Below, in pieces: positions 1-7,663 of a stretch of 64,000 nucleotides of DNA. Origin of the DNA: Streptococcaceae bacterium. GTDB lineage: Bacteria > Bacillota > Bacilli > Lactobacillales > Streptococcaceae. The notes under the pieces were generated by a model. The model had not been told where the DNA came from. It was given only the letters and a program-made list of their open reading frames with translations, and did not search any database. How positions within the stretch are numbered: the stretch's first letter is position 1; each line of letters begins with the position of its first letter. The stretch is taken from positions 1 through 64,000 of the forward strand of contig JAITVN010000013.1 in assembly GCA_031285775.1 (NCBI GenBank), read 5' to 3'. A program made the position numbers and the translations under genes.

Positions 1-146
1 GCCATCGTGTTCAGACGATACTTGTTAAACTTTTCCGTACAACGCAAGAAATGCTTGTACTCAAGTCCCGAATAACGGTGAGGATAGAAGTTATGTGAGC
101 CATAGAGGTGGCTGCGATCAGGGTTGAAGTCCATATTGGGATACAT
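1..146 (-). CDS. 5' end of an unidentified minus-strand gene (partial)
   Basis: An open frame on the minus strand starts at an ATG at 146 and runs off the left edge of the window (48 codons visible, beginning MYPNMDFNPDRSHLYG). An in-frame TGA lies directly before this ATG, so the gene cannot start further upstream. No convincing ribosome binding site precedes it. An overlapping ATG at 150 is in another frame and stops after ten codons. I do not recognise the family. The visible part is rich in His, Tyr and Phe and shows no signal peptide or membrane segment. It could be a real gene that continues beyond the window or a decayed fragment. Confidence 0.4.
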   Translation of the reverse strand, partial: MYPNMDFNPDRSHLYGSHNFYPHRYSGLEYKHFLRCTEKFNKYRLNTM

Positions 147-258
147 TCATGCTGTAGAAGTTTTTTAAAATTGTATGCTCTAATTAACATTTATTTAACA
201 AACAACCGTTTTCTTTTGATAAATTACCACAAATTAGAAGTTGAATTATGGCAAAATA

Positions 259-267
259 TGGTATAAT
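259..267 (+). promoter_or_regulatory. Extended -10 promoter element
   Basis: TGgTATAAT fits an extended -10 box for the vegetative sigma factor. It lies about 54 nt before the ORF at 321. The leader between them has a short hairpin (GACTG aatag CAGTC). A second small palindrome (AAGG aaa CCTT) contains the ribosome binding site of the 321 ORF. Confidence 0.6.
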
Positions 268-320
268 GTAAAGGACTGAATAGCAGTCTAAACTATCTAT
301 TTTATGGAAGGAAACCTTTT

Positions 321-530
321 ATGATTCGTATTAATTTAGCACAGGAACAAGAGGCTATGAAAGCAGAACTTGAGCAGCACGGCTACAAATTCGTCAAAAA
401 AGAGGGAATTCGTCTTTACTTCGAGTGTCCAGACGGTGATGATGAAAAGGGTCAAGTAGAGTCCAAGCAGATCGTTAAGGCAACACCGCACGGCTCTATA
501 CTCTACTTCAATGTGGAGATTGTTAAGTGA
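321..530 (+). CDS. Small conserved-looking hypothetical protein (69 aa)
   Basis: A 69-residue soluble protein with no recognised domain, mixed charge (about one third Asp/Glu/Lys) and no membrane segment. The start is supported by a GGAAGG site about 8 nt upstream. It is the first gene of a short operon: its TGA stop overlaps the GTG start of the next small gene (527), and the DUF3284-like gene follows. That tight packing argues it is real. The ribosome binding site sits in a small AAGG/CCTT palindrome, which could modulate translation; this is inference. Function unknown. Confidence 0.6.
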   Translation: MIRINLAQEQEAMKAELEQHGYKFVKKEGIRLYFECPDGDDEKGQVESKQIVKATPHGSILYFNVEIVK

Positions 531-703
531 AAGCTTGGGGCTGGGGATTCATCAGTATTGCCGCTTTTCTCTTGATGATTTGGGGCTTTAAAAGCTGGCA
601 GTTCATTTTGCTTGTCTTGATTGTAGGTATAATAATGATTGTACGTGGAGGAAAGGAGACGCCGAAAGATGGAGATTCTAAAGACGATAAAAGCGTCAAG
701 TGA
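527..703 (+). CDS. Small two-helix membrane protein (58 aa), too short for the ORF track
   Basis: Reading from GTG at 527 gives a 58-codon frame ending TGA at 703. The start overlaps the stop of the previous gene (GTGA), a typical translational coupling. The protein has two hydrophobic segments at about residues 8-20 and 25-39, joined by a short FKSWQ turn. A charged cytoplasmic-type tail (GGKETPKDGD and onward) follows. This is the pattern of a small two-pass membrane protein. Its 3' end overlaps the 5' end of the DUF3284-like gene (669) in another frame. Function unknown. The overlaps and the coherent hydrophobic pattern are the evidence that it is a gene. Confidence 0.6.
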   Translation: MKAWGWGFISIAAFLLMIWGFKSWQFILLVLIVGIIMIVRGGKETPKDGDSKDDKSVK

Positions 704-1097
704 TTTCATTTTTGATAGTATGTTAGCCTCTGGCTTGGATGATATTAAGAAGCAGACGCATCGTAATCCAGGTGCGACGAATTTGAACGGCTTCGAATAT
801 ACCAAGACTTTTGCTAAAAATCGTCGGGGCCGCATCAAATATGATGAAGTCAAGCGTCCGTCGGTATATGCTTTCTCGACTTACACAAATCGTTCGACTT
901 TTCACACGCGCTGGGATTTGACGCCTGTGGACAGCGAAAAGACCACCGTCAAGATCACGGAAAGTCAGGAATCAAAGGGCTTAATTCAAAAGCTCAATGA
1001 CATGTTTGTAGGCTTCCTGCTCGGTCGTGCCAAGAAGAAACAGATGATTGCAATTCTTAACGAAATGGAGCGCTTATACGCTTCAAAAAAATCATAA
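669..1097 (+). CDS. DUF3284-like domain protein
   Basis: 142 residues from the ATG at 669, which I prefer to the ORF-track start at 639 because a GGAAAGGAG site precedes it at normal distance. The sequence resembles the DUF3284 family seen in Lactobacillales, often close to beta-glucoside PTS and 6-phospho-beta-glucosidase genes. The next gene here is a GH1 phospho-glycosidase, which fits. No catalytic motif or membrane segment is visible, and the C-terminal third is Lys-rich. A strong terminator follows directly, so it is the last gene of the 321-1097 unit. The family assignment is from memory of the pattern and moderately secure; biochemical function is unknown. Confidence 0.55.
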   Translation: MEILKTIKASSDFIFDSMLASGLDDIKKQTHRNPGATNLNGFEYTKTFAKNRRGRIKYDEVKRPSVYAFSTYTNRSTFHTRWDLTPVDSEKTTVKITESQESKGLIQKLNDMFVGFLLGRAKKKQMIAILNEMERLYASKKS

Positions 1098-1103
1098 AAT
1101 GAG

Positions 1104-1133
1104 GTGCACCAGAGATTTTCTGGTGCGCTTTTT
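1104..1133 (+). terminator. Rho-independent terminator
   Basis: The perfect stem GCACCAGA/TCTGGTGC with a 5-nt loop is followed by CTTTTT. It ends the small operon 321-1097, just before the ribosome binding site of the GH1 gene. Confidence 0.8.
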
Positions 1134-1158
1134 AAAATAAGGAGTGTAAAAGTAATTT

Positions 1159-2595
1159 ATGGAACACAAACAGTTGAAAGATTTCCCAGCAGATTTTCTC
1201 TGGGGAAGCGCATCCGCCGCTTATCAGATTGAAGGCGCACCATTCGAAGACGGCAAAAAGGCCAGTGTCTGGGACAATTTCGTCCGAATCCCCGGCAAGA
1301 CTTTCAAAGGCACCAACGGCGACATCGCGGTTGATCACTATCACCGCTACAAAGAAGACGTTCAGCTGATGAAAGCGCAGGGCCTGAAGTCCTATCGCTT
1401 CTCGATTGCCTGGTCTCGTATCCTGCCCGAGGGGCGCGGTGAGGTCAATCAGGAGGGACTTAAATTTTACGAGAACTTGATAGACGACCTGGTTGCAAAC
1501 GGCATTGAGCCCATCGTGACGATTTATCACTGGGATTTGCCGCAGACCCTGCAGGATCTATACGGCGGTTGGGAGTCGCGCGAAATCATTGCCGATTTCG
1601 TCAATTATGCCGAGGTTCTCTTTAAAGCTTTCAAGGGAAAAGTCAAATATTGGGTCTCCCTCAACGAGCAGAATGTCTTCACTAATCAAGGCTGGGCCAT
1701 CGCAACGCATCCGCCGGGTAAGACAGATCTGAAGCTCTTTTATCAGGTCAATCACATCGCAAACTTGACCAATGCAGCGGTGATTAACAAATTCCACGAC
1801 ATGCAGATGCCTGGACAAATTGGGCCTTCTTTCGCTTACACACCGCAGTATCCCAAGGATTCTGACCCGATGAACGTCCTTGCTGCGGAGAACGCAGAAG
1901 AGATGAACGCCCATTTTTGGATGGACGTCTACCTTTATGGCGCGTATCCGACGGCAGCCCTGACTTATCTTCAGGAAAATGGTCTTGCGCCTGAGTTTGC
2001 AGAAGGTGACGCAGAACTTCTGAAATCCGCCCACCCTGACTTTTTAGGCATTAATTACTATCAAAGTGCGACTGATGCCTGGAATCCGCTGGATGGCGGG
2101 GTAGGTGCAGCAGAGTTCAATACCACTGGCAAGAAGGGTACCACGAAAGAGTCAGGAGTGCCTGGCTTGTACAAAAAAATAAATAATCCCTTTATCGAAC
2201 GGACGAACTGGGATTGGGAGATTGATCCAGAAGGCCTGCGGATAGCTCTTCGCAGAATTACCAGCCGCTACCGCATTCCGGTCATGATCACCGAGAATGG
2301 GCTCGGCGAGTACGACAAGCTTGAAGACGGCGCTGTGCACGATGATTACCGCATCAAGTACCTTGAGAGTCACGTCAAAGCCATCAAAGAAGCCATGACC
2401 GACGGCTGTCAGGTGATTGGCTACCACACTTGGAGCTTTACCGACCTGCTCAGCTGGCTGAACGGCTATCAAAAGCGCTACGGTTTTGTCTATGTGGACC
2501 AGGATGAGACCATGAAGGGCTCCTTGAAACGGATTCCGAAGGACAGCTACTATTGGTATCAAAAGATTATCGCGGATAACGGCGGCAATCTTTAA
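1159..2595 (+). CDS. GH1 6-phospho-beta-glucosidase / 6-phospho-beta-glycosidase
   Basis: This 478-residue protein is a full-length glycoside hydrolase family 1 enzyme. It should hydrolyse beta-glycosides that a PTS has phosphorylated on entry, releasing the 6-phospho sugar in the cytoplasm. Visible signatures are the N-terminal FLWGSASAAYQIEGA, the acid/base Glu170 in SLNEQ (the usual motif is NEP) and the nucleophile Glu379 in ITENGLG. Ser432, Lys439 and Tyr441 in SWLNGYQKRYG match the phosphate-binding triad of lactococcal 6-phospho-beta-galactosidase, so a phosphorylated substrate is likely. AAGGAG lies 12 nt before the ATG. The next small gene at 2632 may be cotranscribed. No PTS gene adjoins it, so glucoside versus galactoside specificity is not settled. 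Confidence 0.88.
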   Translation: MEHKQLKDFPADFLWGSASAAYQIEGAPFEDGKKASVWDNFVRIPGKTFKGTNGDIAVDHYHRYKEDVQLMKAQGLKSYRFSIAWSRILPEGRGEVNQEGLKFYENLIDDLVANGIEPIVTIYHWDLPQTLQDLYGGWESREIIADFVNYAEVLFKAFKGKVKYWVSLNEQNVFTNQGWAIATHPPGKTDLKLFYQVNHIANLTNAAVINKFHDMQMPGQIGPSFAYTPQYPKDSDPMNVLAAENAEEMNAHFWMDVYLYGAYPTAALTYLQENGLAPEFAEGDAELLKSAHPDFLGINYYQSATDAWNPLDGGVGAAEFNTTGKKGTTKESGVPGLYKKINNPFIERTNWDWEIDPEGLRIALRRITSRYRIPVMITENGLGEYDKLEDGAVHDDYRIKYLESHVKAIKEAMTDGCQVIGYHTWSFTDLLSWLNGYQKRYGFVYVDQDETMKGSLKRIPKDSYYWYQKIIADNGGNL

Positions 2596-2631
2596 AAAAA
2601 TAAATGACAAAACTCAAGAAAGAAGGAAAAC

Positions 2632-2883
2632 ATGTCACAATATTTTTTAATTCGACCTGCAGAATTTACAGGCGGCGCATTTTATCAGATCCCAGAAGAT
2701 TTAAAGGGGATGGAACAATTAAAAGATCTGGATGAGCTTTTCCAGAAGCTCGGCGACAGTGACGGCGCTGGAGATGAAATCTATCTTTCAAGACTGACAG
2801 CGGCTTACGAAGGGACGCTGAAGGAGAAATATCCTAAAGCAACGATTATAGTTGCAGACACTTTCAAGGATCCAGCACAGTAA
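2632..2883 (+). CDS. Small hypothetical protein downstream of the GH1 gene
   Basis: An 83-residue acidic soluble protein with a good ribosome binding site (AAAGGAAAA) and a terminator right after its stop. It has no membrane segment and no motif I recognise. Spacing of 36 nt from the GH1 gene and the shared terminator suggest one transcript. Function unknown. Confidence 0.55.
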   Translation: MSQYFLIRPAEFTGGAFYQIPEDLKGMEQLKDLDELFQKLGDSDGAGDEIYLSRLTAAYEGTLKEKYPKATIIVADTFKDPAQ

Positions 2884-2896
2884 CAAACAGCTAAGT

Positions 2897-2927
2897 AACT
2901 CATCTTCGGCTTGAAGGTGAGTTTTTT
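2897..2927 (+). terminator. Rho-independent terminator
   Basis: AACTCATCTTC pairs with GAAGGTGAGTT (one G-T pair) around a 5-nt loop, followed by a T run. It ends the GH1/2632 unit. Confidence 0.85.
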
Positions 2928-3008
2928 ACTTTTTATGAAACATTTTCAACTATTTTACGTATTAATTAGTAAGGGGAAATTTCTGCGTCGCGCTTTATTC
3001 ATGCTTTC

Positions 3009-3031
3009 ATGATTTCTTTTCTAGAAATCAT
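3009..3031. promoter_or_regulatory. Perfect inverted repeat over the -35 region of miaA
   Basis: ATGATTTCT - tttct - AGAAATCAT is a perfect 9-bp inverted repeat, 11 bp upstream of the miaA -10 box. It therefore covers the -35 region. It could be an operator; no regulator is suggested by the sequence. Confidence 0.4.
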
Positions 3032-3038
3032 AATGTAA

Positions 3039-3047
3039 TGATATAAT
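3039..3047 (+). promoter_or_regulatory. Extended -10 box of miaA, implying a near-leaderless mRNA
   Basis: TGaTATAAT ends 10 nt before the GTG start of miaA. Transcription should begin within about 3-4 nt of the start codon, leaving no room for a ribosome binding site. Confidence 0.65.
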
Positions 3048-3057
3048 GTAAATTATC

Positions 3058-3927
3058 GTGGGAAATAAAGTTTTGATAGTAGTGGGCCCGACAGCAGTCG
3101 GCAAGTCGGCTTTTGGTGTAAGCCTGGCGCAAGAGTTTTCTGGAGAAATAATCTCCGGCGATTCACAACAAGTTTATCGCGGGCTGGACATTGGCACAGC
3201 AAAGGTAAATGAACTTGAAATGGACGGAGTGCCGCATCATCTGATCAACGTGCGTGAACTCACGGAAACCTTCTCAGTTTATGACTTTGTGAAGGCGGCC
3301 AATCAGGCGATTGAAGAGATATTGTCGCGTGGAAAGCTGCCGATCATTGTTGGGGGAACTGGCCTATATATACAGGCTTTGGTTGAGGGCTATCACTTAG
3401 GCGGCGAGAAGAACCATGCACAGATGTTGGACTTGCGCAGAGAATTGTCAGAGCTGAGCGATGAAGCGCTGCGTGCTCAGCTGAAGCAGCCCTTAGCAGA
3501 GTTTAATCGAAGACGCGCGATTCGTGCCTTGGAACTTGAAACTTTTGGTGCAGGTGAGAATGTTGGCTCGCCATACGATTTTTGCCTGATTGGCTTAAGC
3601 GCCCCGCGAGAAGAGCTTTATCAGCGGATCAATCAGCGTGTGGAATTAATGCTGGCAGCAGGCCTCCTGGATGAAGCAAAGCTGCTCTATGAAAATTATC
3701 GCTCAGTACAGGCTGCCAAAGCGATCGGCTACAAGGAGTTTTTTCCTTATTTCGCGGGAGAGATGTCATTGGATGAAGCCGTTGAGCAGTTAAAGAAGGA
3801 TTCCAGGCATTATGCCAAGCGTCAATTAACCTGGTTTCGCAATCGAATGCAGGTCAATTTTTTTGAGATTAATTCGCCGAATTTTCCGAAAAATGCTATA
3901 ATATGTGCAAAAGAATTTTTAAAATAA
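3058..3927 (+). CDS. miaA: tRNA dimethylallyltransferase MiaA
   Basis: 289 residues. MiaA transfers a dimethylallyl group to N6 of A37 in tRNAs that read codons starting with U. The P-loop GPTAVGKS lies at about residues 9-16, followed by the family motifs SGDSQQVYRG (DSMQVY in most homologues), DIGTAK and GGTGLYIQAL. The C-terminal part has the tRNA-binding KAIGYKEF and KRQLTWFRNR motifs. The start is GTG at 3058: the P-loop position agrees with other MiaA proteins, and no upstream start gives a better fit. There is no Shine-Dalgarno site, and the -10 box ends only 10 nt before the start, so the mRNA looks leaderless. Confidence 0.93.
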   Translation: MGNKVLIVVGPTAVGKSAFGVSLAQEFSGEIISGDSQQVYRGLDIGTAKVNELEMDGVPHHLINVRELTETFSVYDFVKAANQAIEEILSRGKLPIIVGGTGLYIQALVEGYHLGGEKNHAQMLDLRRELSELSDEALRAQLKQPLAEFNRRRAIRALELETFGAGENVGSPYDFCLIGLSAPREELYQRINQRVELMLAAGLLDEAKLLYENYRSVQAAKAIGYKEFFPYFAGEMSLDEAVEQLKKDSRHYAKRQLTWFRNRMQVNFFEINSPNFPKNAIICAKEFLK

Positions 3928-3981
3928 GGATAGGAATAAACAGATAATACCTTCTGGTAAAGCTGTTAAAATGAGGCACCA

Positions 3982-4656
3982 ATGATTGAAAAGATTGATT
4001 ACATTGCATTAGCCCTTAAATATGGCGGATATATGGAGACGGACAGGAATTTCCTAGAAAACCGTTTGGCTACCTTGACAGCTGAGCAGAAGCTAGAGTT
4101 ACTTTTACCTGCGCCATCGGTAATTAACGCTTATTTTAGTGAGCTTTATCAGAAGCGTAATCCAAAAGAGGCAACAGATTATTTCTTCGGGATGTCGCAA
4201 GCTTTCGGCATGTATTTTGACAAACCTAAGTTTGGGGTAGAGGGCAAGAAAGGCTACGAGCTTTTTCGCTTCATTCGCTTGAATATTGACGGAAAAGCTT
4301 ATGGATTCTGCTATTTGAATAATTCTGAAGAGAGCATCATTTTCTCAGAACTACCAGAAAAATATGATCAAAGATTTATGCTCAACATGGCACGAATTTT
4401 TCCACAGTATGTCATTTTTGAAATCAAAGGTCAGATTCATATGAAGCCGAAAAAGTTTGAACGCTTCACGAACCAGCGAGATTTGACACAATTGACTTCA
4501 GCCGCTGAAAATACAACTTATATCAAGTTTTACGGCTATAACATTGATGAGTTGATTGAAGAGGCAGAAAAGAGCTTCAGCTCTGAAACGCTGATGCAGT
4601 ATGATCCGTCCCTCAAACAGTTTATCATTTATCGAAATAAAGGGGCAGTTCTTTAG
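3982..4656 (+). CDS. Conserved-looking hypothetical protein (224 aa)
   Basis: A 224-residue soluble protein with no recognised domain, no membrane segment and no nucleotide-binding motif. It is rich in aromatic residues, especially Tyr and Phe. It follows miaA by 54 nt. Its start has an extended -10 sequence (TGtTAAAAT) 9 nt upstream, and a second one (TGcTATAAT) lies inside the end of miaA, so it may have its own promoter and possibly a leaderless start. A GAGG 7-8 nt before the ATG could also serve as a weak ribosome binding site on a longer transcript. Function unknown. Confidence 0.65.
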   Translation: MIEKIDYIALALKYGGYMETDRNFLENRLATLTAEQKLELLLPAPSVINAYFSELYQKRNPKEATDYFFGMSQAFGMYFDKPKFGVEGKKGYELFRFIRLNIDGKAYGFCYLNNSEESIIFSELPEKYDQRFMLNMARIFPQYVIFEIKGQIHMKPKKFERFTNQRDLTQLTSAAENTTYIKFYGYNIDELIEEAEKSFSSETLMQYDPSLKQFIIYRNKGAVL

Positions 4657-4694
4657 ACACGTTTCTAATTATAAATATCATTAAGGAGTTTATC

Positions 4695-5600
4695 ATGGGA
4701 GCACTTATTACCTTGCTTGTTGTATTACTCATCATAGTAATTGTAGTGATCGCAAGTATTTCTTCGCTGTTCTTTGTTGTGAAGCAGCAGACAGTAGCAG
4801 TTGTTGAGCGATTCGGAAAATTCAGTTCCTTGGCCAATCCTGGTTTTCATGTCAAAGCGCCCTGGGGAATTGACCGTATTGCTGCGCGCATTCAGCTTCG
4901 TATGATTCAATCAGACATGGTGGTTGAGACGAAGTCAAATGACAATGTGTTTGTGACAATGAATATTTCGACACAGTATCGTGTCAATGAGCAGAATATC
5001 ATGGATGCCTACTACAAACTGATGCATCCAGGTGAGCAGATCAAGGCATATATCGAGGATGCATTGCGTTCAGCTGTACCAAAGCTCTCGCTTGATGATT
5101 TATTTGAGAAAAAAGATGAAATCGCGCTTGAAGTGCAAAAGCAGGTGGCCGAGGAAATGACCACTTACGGCTATATTATTGTTAAGACGCTGATCACACG
5201 TGTTGAGCCGGATGCCGAGGTCAAACAGTCAATGAATGAAATCAATGCCGCTCAGCGTAAGCAGGATGCGGCGCAAATGCTGGCCAATGCCAGCAAGATT
5301 CAAGTGGTTACCGCCGCAGAAGCAGAAGCTGAAAAAGACCGCCTGCACGGTGTTGGTTTGGCAGAGCAGCGTAAAGCAATTGTCGACGGCTTGGCACAGC
5401 AGATCGGTGAGATGAAATCCACTGGGATCGGCTTGTCAGAAGAGACGATCATGTCTATTTTGCTGATTAACCAGTATCTGGATACGCTGAATCAATTTGC
5501 GGGTAAAGGTAATGCAACACTCTTCTTGCCGGCAGGTGCTGAAGGCATTGAAGATTTAAGGACGCAGCTCTTGTCAGCTTTAAAAGCGAATAAGCAGTAA
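4695..5600 (+). CDS. SPFH/Band 7 (stomatin/prohibitin-like) membrane protein
   Basis: 301 residues. One N-terminal transmembrane helix (about residues 3-27) is followed by a Band 7/SPFH domain, recognised from VVERFGKFSSLANPGFHVKAP and the later EIALEVQKQVAEEM region. An Ala/Glu/Lys/Gln-rich coiled-coil segment (about 190-235) and a short C-terminal tail follow. Proteins of this type (QmcA, stomatin group) form membrane-anchored oligomers that organise microdomains and often interact with proteases. It has a good ribosome binding site (AAGGAG) and stands alone between a hypothetical gene and the convergent recF. Its specific partner cannot be read from the sequence. Confidence 0.85.
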   Translation: MGALITLLVVLLIIVIVVIASISSLFFVVKQQTVAVVERFGKFSSLANPGFHVKAPWGIDRIAARIQLRMIQSDMVVETKSNDNVFVTMNISTQYRVNEQNIMDAYYKLMHPGEQIKAYIEDALRSAVPKLSLDDLFEKKDEIALEVQKQVAEEMTTYGYIIVKTLITRVEPDAEVKQSMNEINAAQRKQDAAQMLANASKIQVVTAAEAEAEKDRLHGVGLAEQRKAIVDGLAQQIGEMKSTGIGLSEETIMSILLINQYLDTLNQFAGKGNATLFLPAGAEGIEDLRTQLLSALKANKQ

Positions 5601-5606
5601 TTGAGA

Positions 5607-5646
5607 ACATGAAAACGGCAGTCACAGAGGCTAGCCGTTTTCATGT
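5607..5646. terminator. Bidirectional terminator-like hairpin between SPFH gene and recF
   Basis: ACATGAAAACGGC and GCCGTTTTCATGT form a perfect 13-bp stem around a 14-nt loop. It lies between convergent genes and contains the recF stop codon. The A and T tracts sit in the stem arms rather than after them, so termination strength is uncertain. Confidence 0.7.
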
Positions 5647-6710
5647 GTGATTTTTCCATCATCAACTGTGAAAATCTTCAAATCCTCAGGCAGATTATTC
5701 AGATGGTCAAGTGTCGTGGTAGTAAGGAACGTCTGCGTCTTGCCGATAGAGGTCTCCAGCAGATCCAGCTGACGCGTGTTGTCCAGCTCGCTCATCACGT
5801 CGTCCAGAAGCAGGATCGGGTATTCGCGGGTTTCTGCATGAATCAGCTCGATTTCAGCCAGCTTCAAAGACAGGGTGACCGTGCGCTGCTGACCTTGACT
5901 GCCGAAGTTAGCCACGTTGATGTCGTTGATGAAGAATTGCAGGTCATCACGATGCGGACCGAGGCTGGTTTGCCTTCTGGCGATATCTTTCGTGCGGGCA
6001 GCTTTGAGTTCGCCAGCGAAATCATCTTTGACTGACTTGACATAAGCAATGCTCAAGTTTTCTATTTGGTGAGTCAGCTGCAGATGGATTTCAGCAGCGG
6101 TTTCACCCAGTTTTGCGACAAATTCACTCCGTGCGTCCATTACTTTATTTCCGAATTCAACCAGCTGTTCATCAAGCACATCAAGAAAAATCGGGTCAAT
6201 TTTCTGGCTGAATTCTTTCAGATAAGCGTTACGTTCACGCAGGGCACGGTTGTAACGCATTGAATCATAGAGATAGACTGCTTTGATCTGCCCAAGTTCC
6301 ATGTCAATGAAGCGGCGTCGCTTAGCAGGTGCACCCTTAATGAGCTCAAGGTCTTCCGGCGCAAACATGACGACATTAAGCTGACCGATGTAATCTGCGA
6401 TGCGTTTTTCCTGCAAATGATTGACCTTAGCGTGACGTCCGCGCTTGTCCAGCTCCAATTCCAGCGGTATCTTGCTGCCGCGTTTCTCAATTTCTCCAAT
6501 AACCCGCATGCGCTCTGTATTCCAGCGTATCAACTCCGAATCATGGCTGGTTCTGTGGCTGCGTGTGAGCGCCAAAAAATAAATGCTCTCAAGAATGTTG
6601 GTCTTTCCCTGAGCATTCTGTCCTAAAAATATGTTCAGATTGGGATGAAAATCAAGCAGCAGATTTTCATAATTTCTGAAATTTTTCAGTTGGATTCTAT
6701 TGAGTTTCAT
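5631..6710 (-). CDS. recF: DNA replication and repair protein RecF
   Basis: 359 residues, the usual RecF length. RecF is an SMC-like ATPase that helps load RecA at gapped DNA and stalled forks. Visible motifs are the Walker A GQNAQGKTN (about residues 30-38) with the preceding NFRNYENL, the ABC signature GSQGQQRTV (about 280) and the Walker B/D-loop LLLDDVMSELD. Its ATG overlaps the stop of the upstream S4-domain gene (ATGA), so the two are translationally coupled. As in streptococci, recF here is not next to dnaA-dnaN but beside the ymfF/ymfH-rodZ-pgsA group. Confidence 0.95.
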   Translation of the reverse strand: MKLNRIQLKNFRNYENLLLDFHPNLNIFLGQNAQGKTNILESIYFLALTRSHRTSHDSELIRWNTERMRVIGEIEKRGSKIPLELELDKRGRHAKVNHLQEKRIADYIGQLNVVMFAPEDLELIKGAPAKRRRFIDMELGQIKAVYLYDSMRYNRALRERNAYLKEFSQKIDPIFLDVLDEQLVEFGNKVMDARSEFVAKLGETAAEIHLQLTHQIENLSIAYVKSVKDDFAGELKAARTKDIARRQTSLGPHRDDLQFFINDINVANFGSQGQQRTVTLSLKLAEIELIHAETREYPILLLDDVMSELDNTRQLDLLETSIGKTQTFLTTTTLDHLNNLPEDLKIFTVDDGKITHENG

Positions 6711-7054
6711 CTGTGAAAGGGAGATCTGGGCTTGCCTGCTTTTACTTGCTTTTCAGCGTTCAGCTGTTCCTTGATTTTAAAATTCTTTTCGAGCTGTTTT
6801 ATCTGCTCGCGCTCGGCCAATTCTTCGGCGTCGGCCTGGACAAACTGAACGGTCATGTCAAATTCTGGCAACTCTAATCTATCGCCAGGATAGATTTTTT
6901 TGCCTCGGCGATTTTCCTGTTCGCCATTGTAAAAGATATGTTCGGCATTTTCCGCCAAAAAAGATTTGGCTTGACCGCCGGTTTGGATAAGTCCCAGCTC
7001 TTTCAGGCTTTGACCCAGGGTAATGTAGTCCTTGAATATTGTAATCGTTTCCAT
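6707..7054 (-). CDS. yaaA: S4-domain RNA-binding protein YaaA (RlbA) upstream of recF
   Basis: 115 residues. The N-terminal part (about 8-70) reads as an S4 RNA-binding domain, with LKELGLIQTGGQAKSFL and GDRLELP being typical S4 elements. The Lys/Arg/Glu-rich C-terminal tail is longer than in Bacillus YaaA, which is about 70 residues. In many Firmicutes a gene of this type sits directly before recF, and here it overlaps recF by the ATGA junction. The precise role of the family is not settled; RNA or ribosome binding is inferred from the S4 fold. Confidence 0.85.
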   Translation of the reverse strand: METITIFKDYITLGQSLKELGLIQTGGQAKSFLAENAEHIFYNGEQENRRGKKIYPGDRLELPEFDMTVQFVQADAEELAEREQIKQLEKNFKIKEQLNAEKQVKAGKPRSPFHR

Positions 7055-7058
7055 GTAT

Positions 7059-7616
7059 TTATTTTCCTAAGTTATCGTACTCTTCGCGCGTAATTGCCCA
7101 ATAGTCAGTCAGAACGGATTTGTCCAGCTTGGCAACGTAAAGCCAGAGATGTCCGATTTTCCGCATGCCTAGCTTGGACATGACGCGCCCAGACTGTGTA
7201 TTTTCGACATTGTGCTCGGCGACGAGGACGTTTAGTTCCAGCGTGTTGAAGGCGAAGTCTCGTAGAGCACTCGCAGCTTCGGCCACAAGTCCCTGCCCCC
7301 AGTAGGCCCGATGGAGCGTCCAGCCGAAATCTGCCTGATCACCGTCAATGCGCAAGTCAATACTGCCGATGAGCTTATTGTCAGCTTTATATACGATTCC
7401 CCAGTTTTCAGGGCGCTTGTGAATAAAGAATTCGACAATCTTAGCGAGTGTCGTCTCCAAGTTTTTGTGGGCTTCATAACTCATGTAGCGCGTGACTTCT
7501 GGGTCACTAGCGTACTCAAAGATTTCCTCAGCATCGTCAAGGGTGATTTTGCGCAGAAGTAGCCGTTCTGTCTCAAAAGTCTCATGTTCCGCCAATAAAA
7601 TCTGCCTATTTCTCAT
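7059..7616 (-). CDS. RimJ/RimL-like GNAT N-acetyltransferase
   Basis: 185 residues with the GNAT layout of the RimJ/RimL type: FETERLLLRKITLDDAEEIF near the start and the acetyl-CoA loop region YWGQGLVAEAASAL (about 108-121). It should transfer acetyl groups, perhaps to a protein N terminus; substrate unknown. It is first in the minus-strand unit GNAT-yaaA-recF. A minus-strand TGCTACAAT box (7631-7623) ends exactly 6 nt before its ATG, leaving no ribosome binding site. It is a clear paralogue of the GNAT at 25377-25958, with the same FETxRLxLRKITLDDAE opening and the same promoter/start layout. Confidence 0.85.
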   Translation of the reverse strand: MRNRQILLAEHETFETERLLLRKITLDDAEEIFEYASDPEVTRYMSYEAHKNLETTLAKIVEFFIHKRPENWGIVYKADNKLIGSIDLRIDGDQADFGWTLHRAYWGQGLVAEAASALRDFAFNTLELNVLVAEHNVENTQSGRVMSKLGMRKIGHLWLYVAKLDKSVLTDYWAITREEYDNLGK

Positions 7617-7663
7617 AAGATGATTGTAGCAAAAAACTGGCGAAATATGCTAAAATAAAAGCT
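7617..7663. promoter_or_regulatory. 47-bp divergent promoter region with two leaderless starts
   Basis: The gap between the divergent GNAT and ymfF genes is only 47 bp yet holds two extended -10 boxes. TGCTACAAT on the minus strand (7631-7623) is 6 nt from the GNAT ATG. TGcTAAAAT on the plus strand (7648-7656) is 7 nt from the ymfF ATG. Each promoter's -35 region must lie over the other's -10 or coding sequence. Confidence 0.7.
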
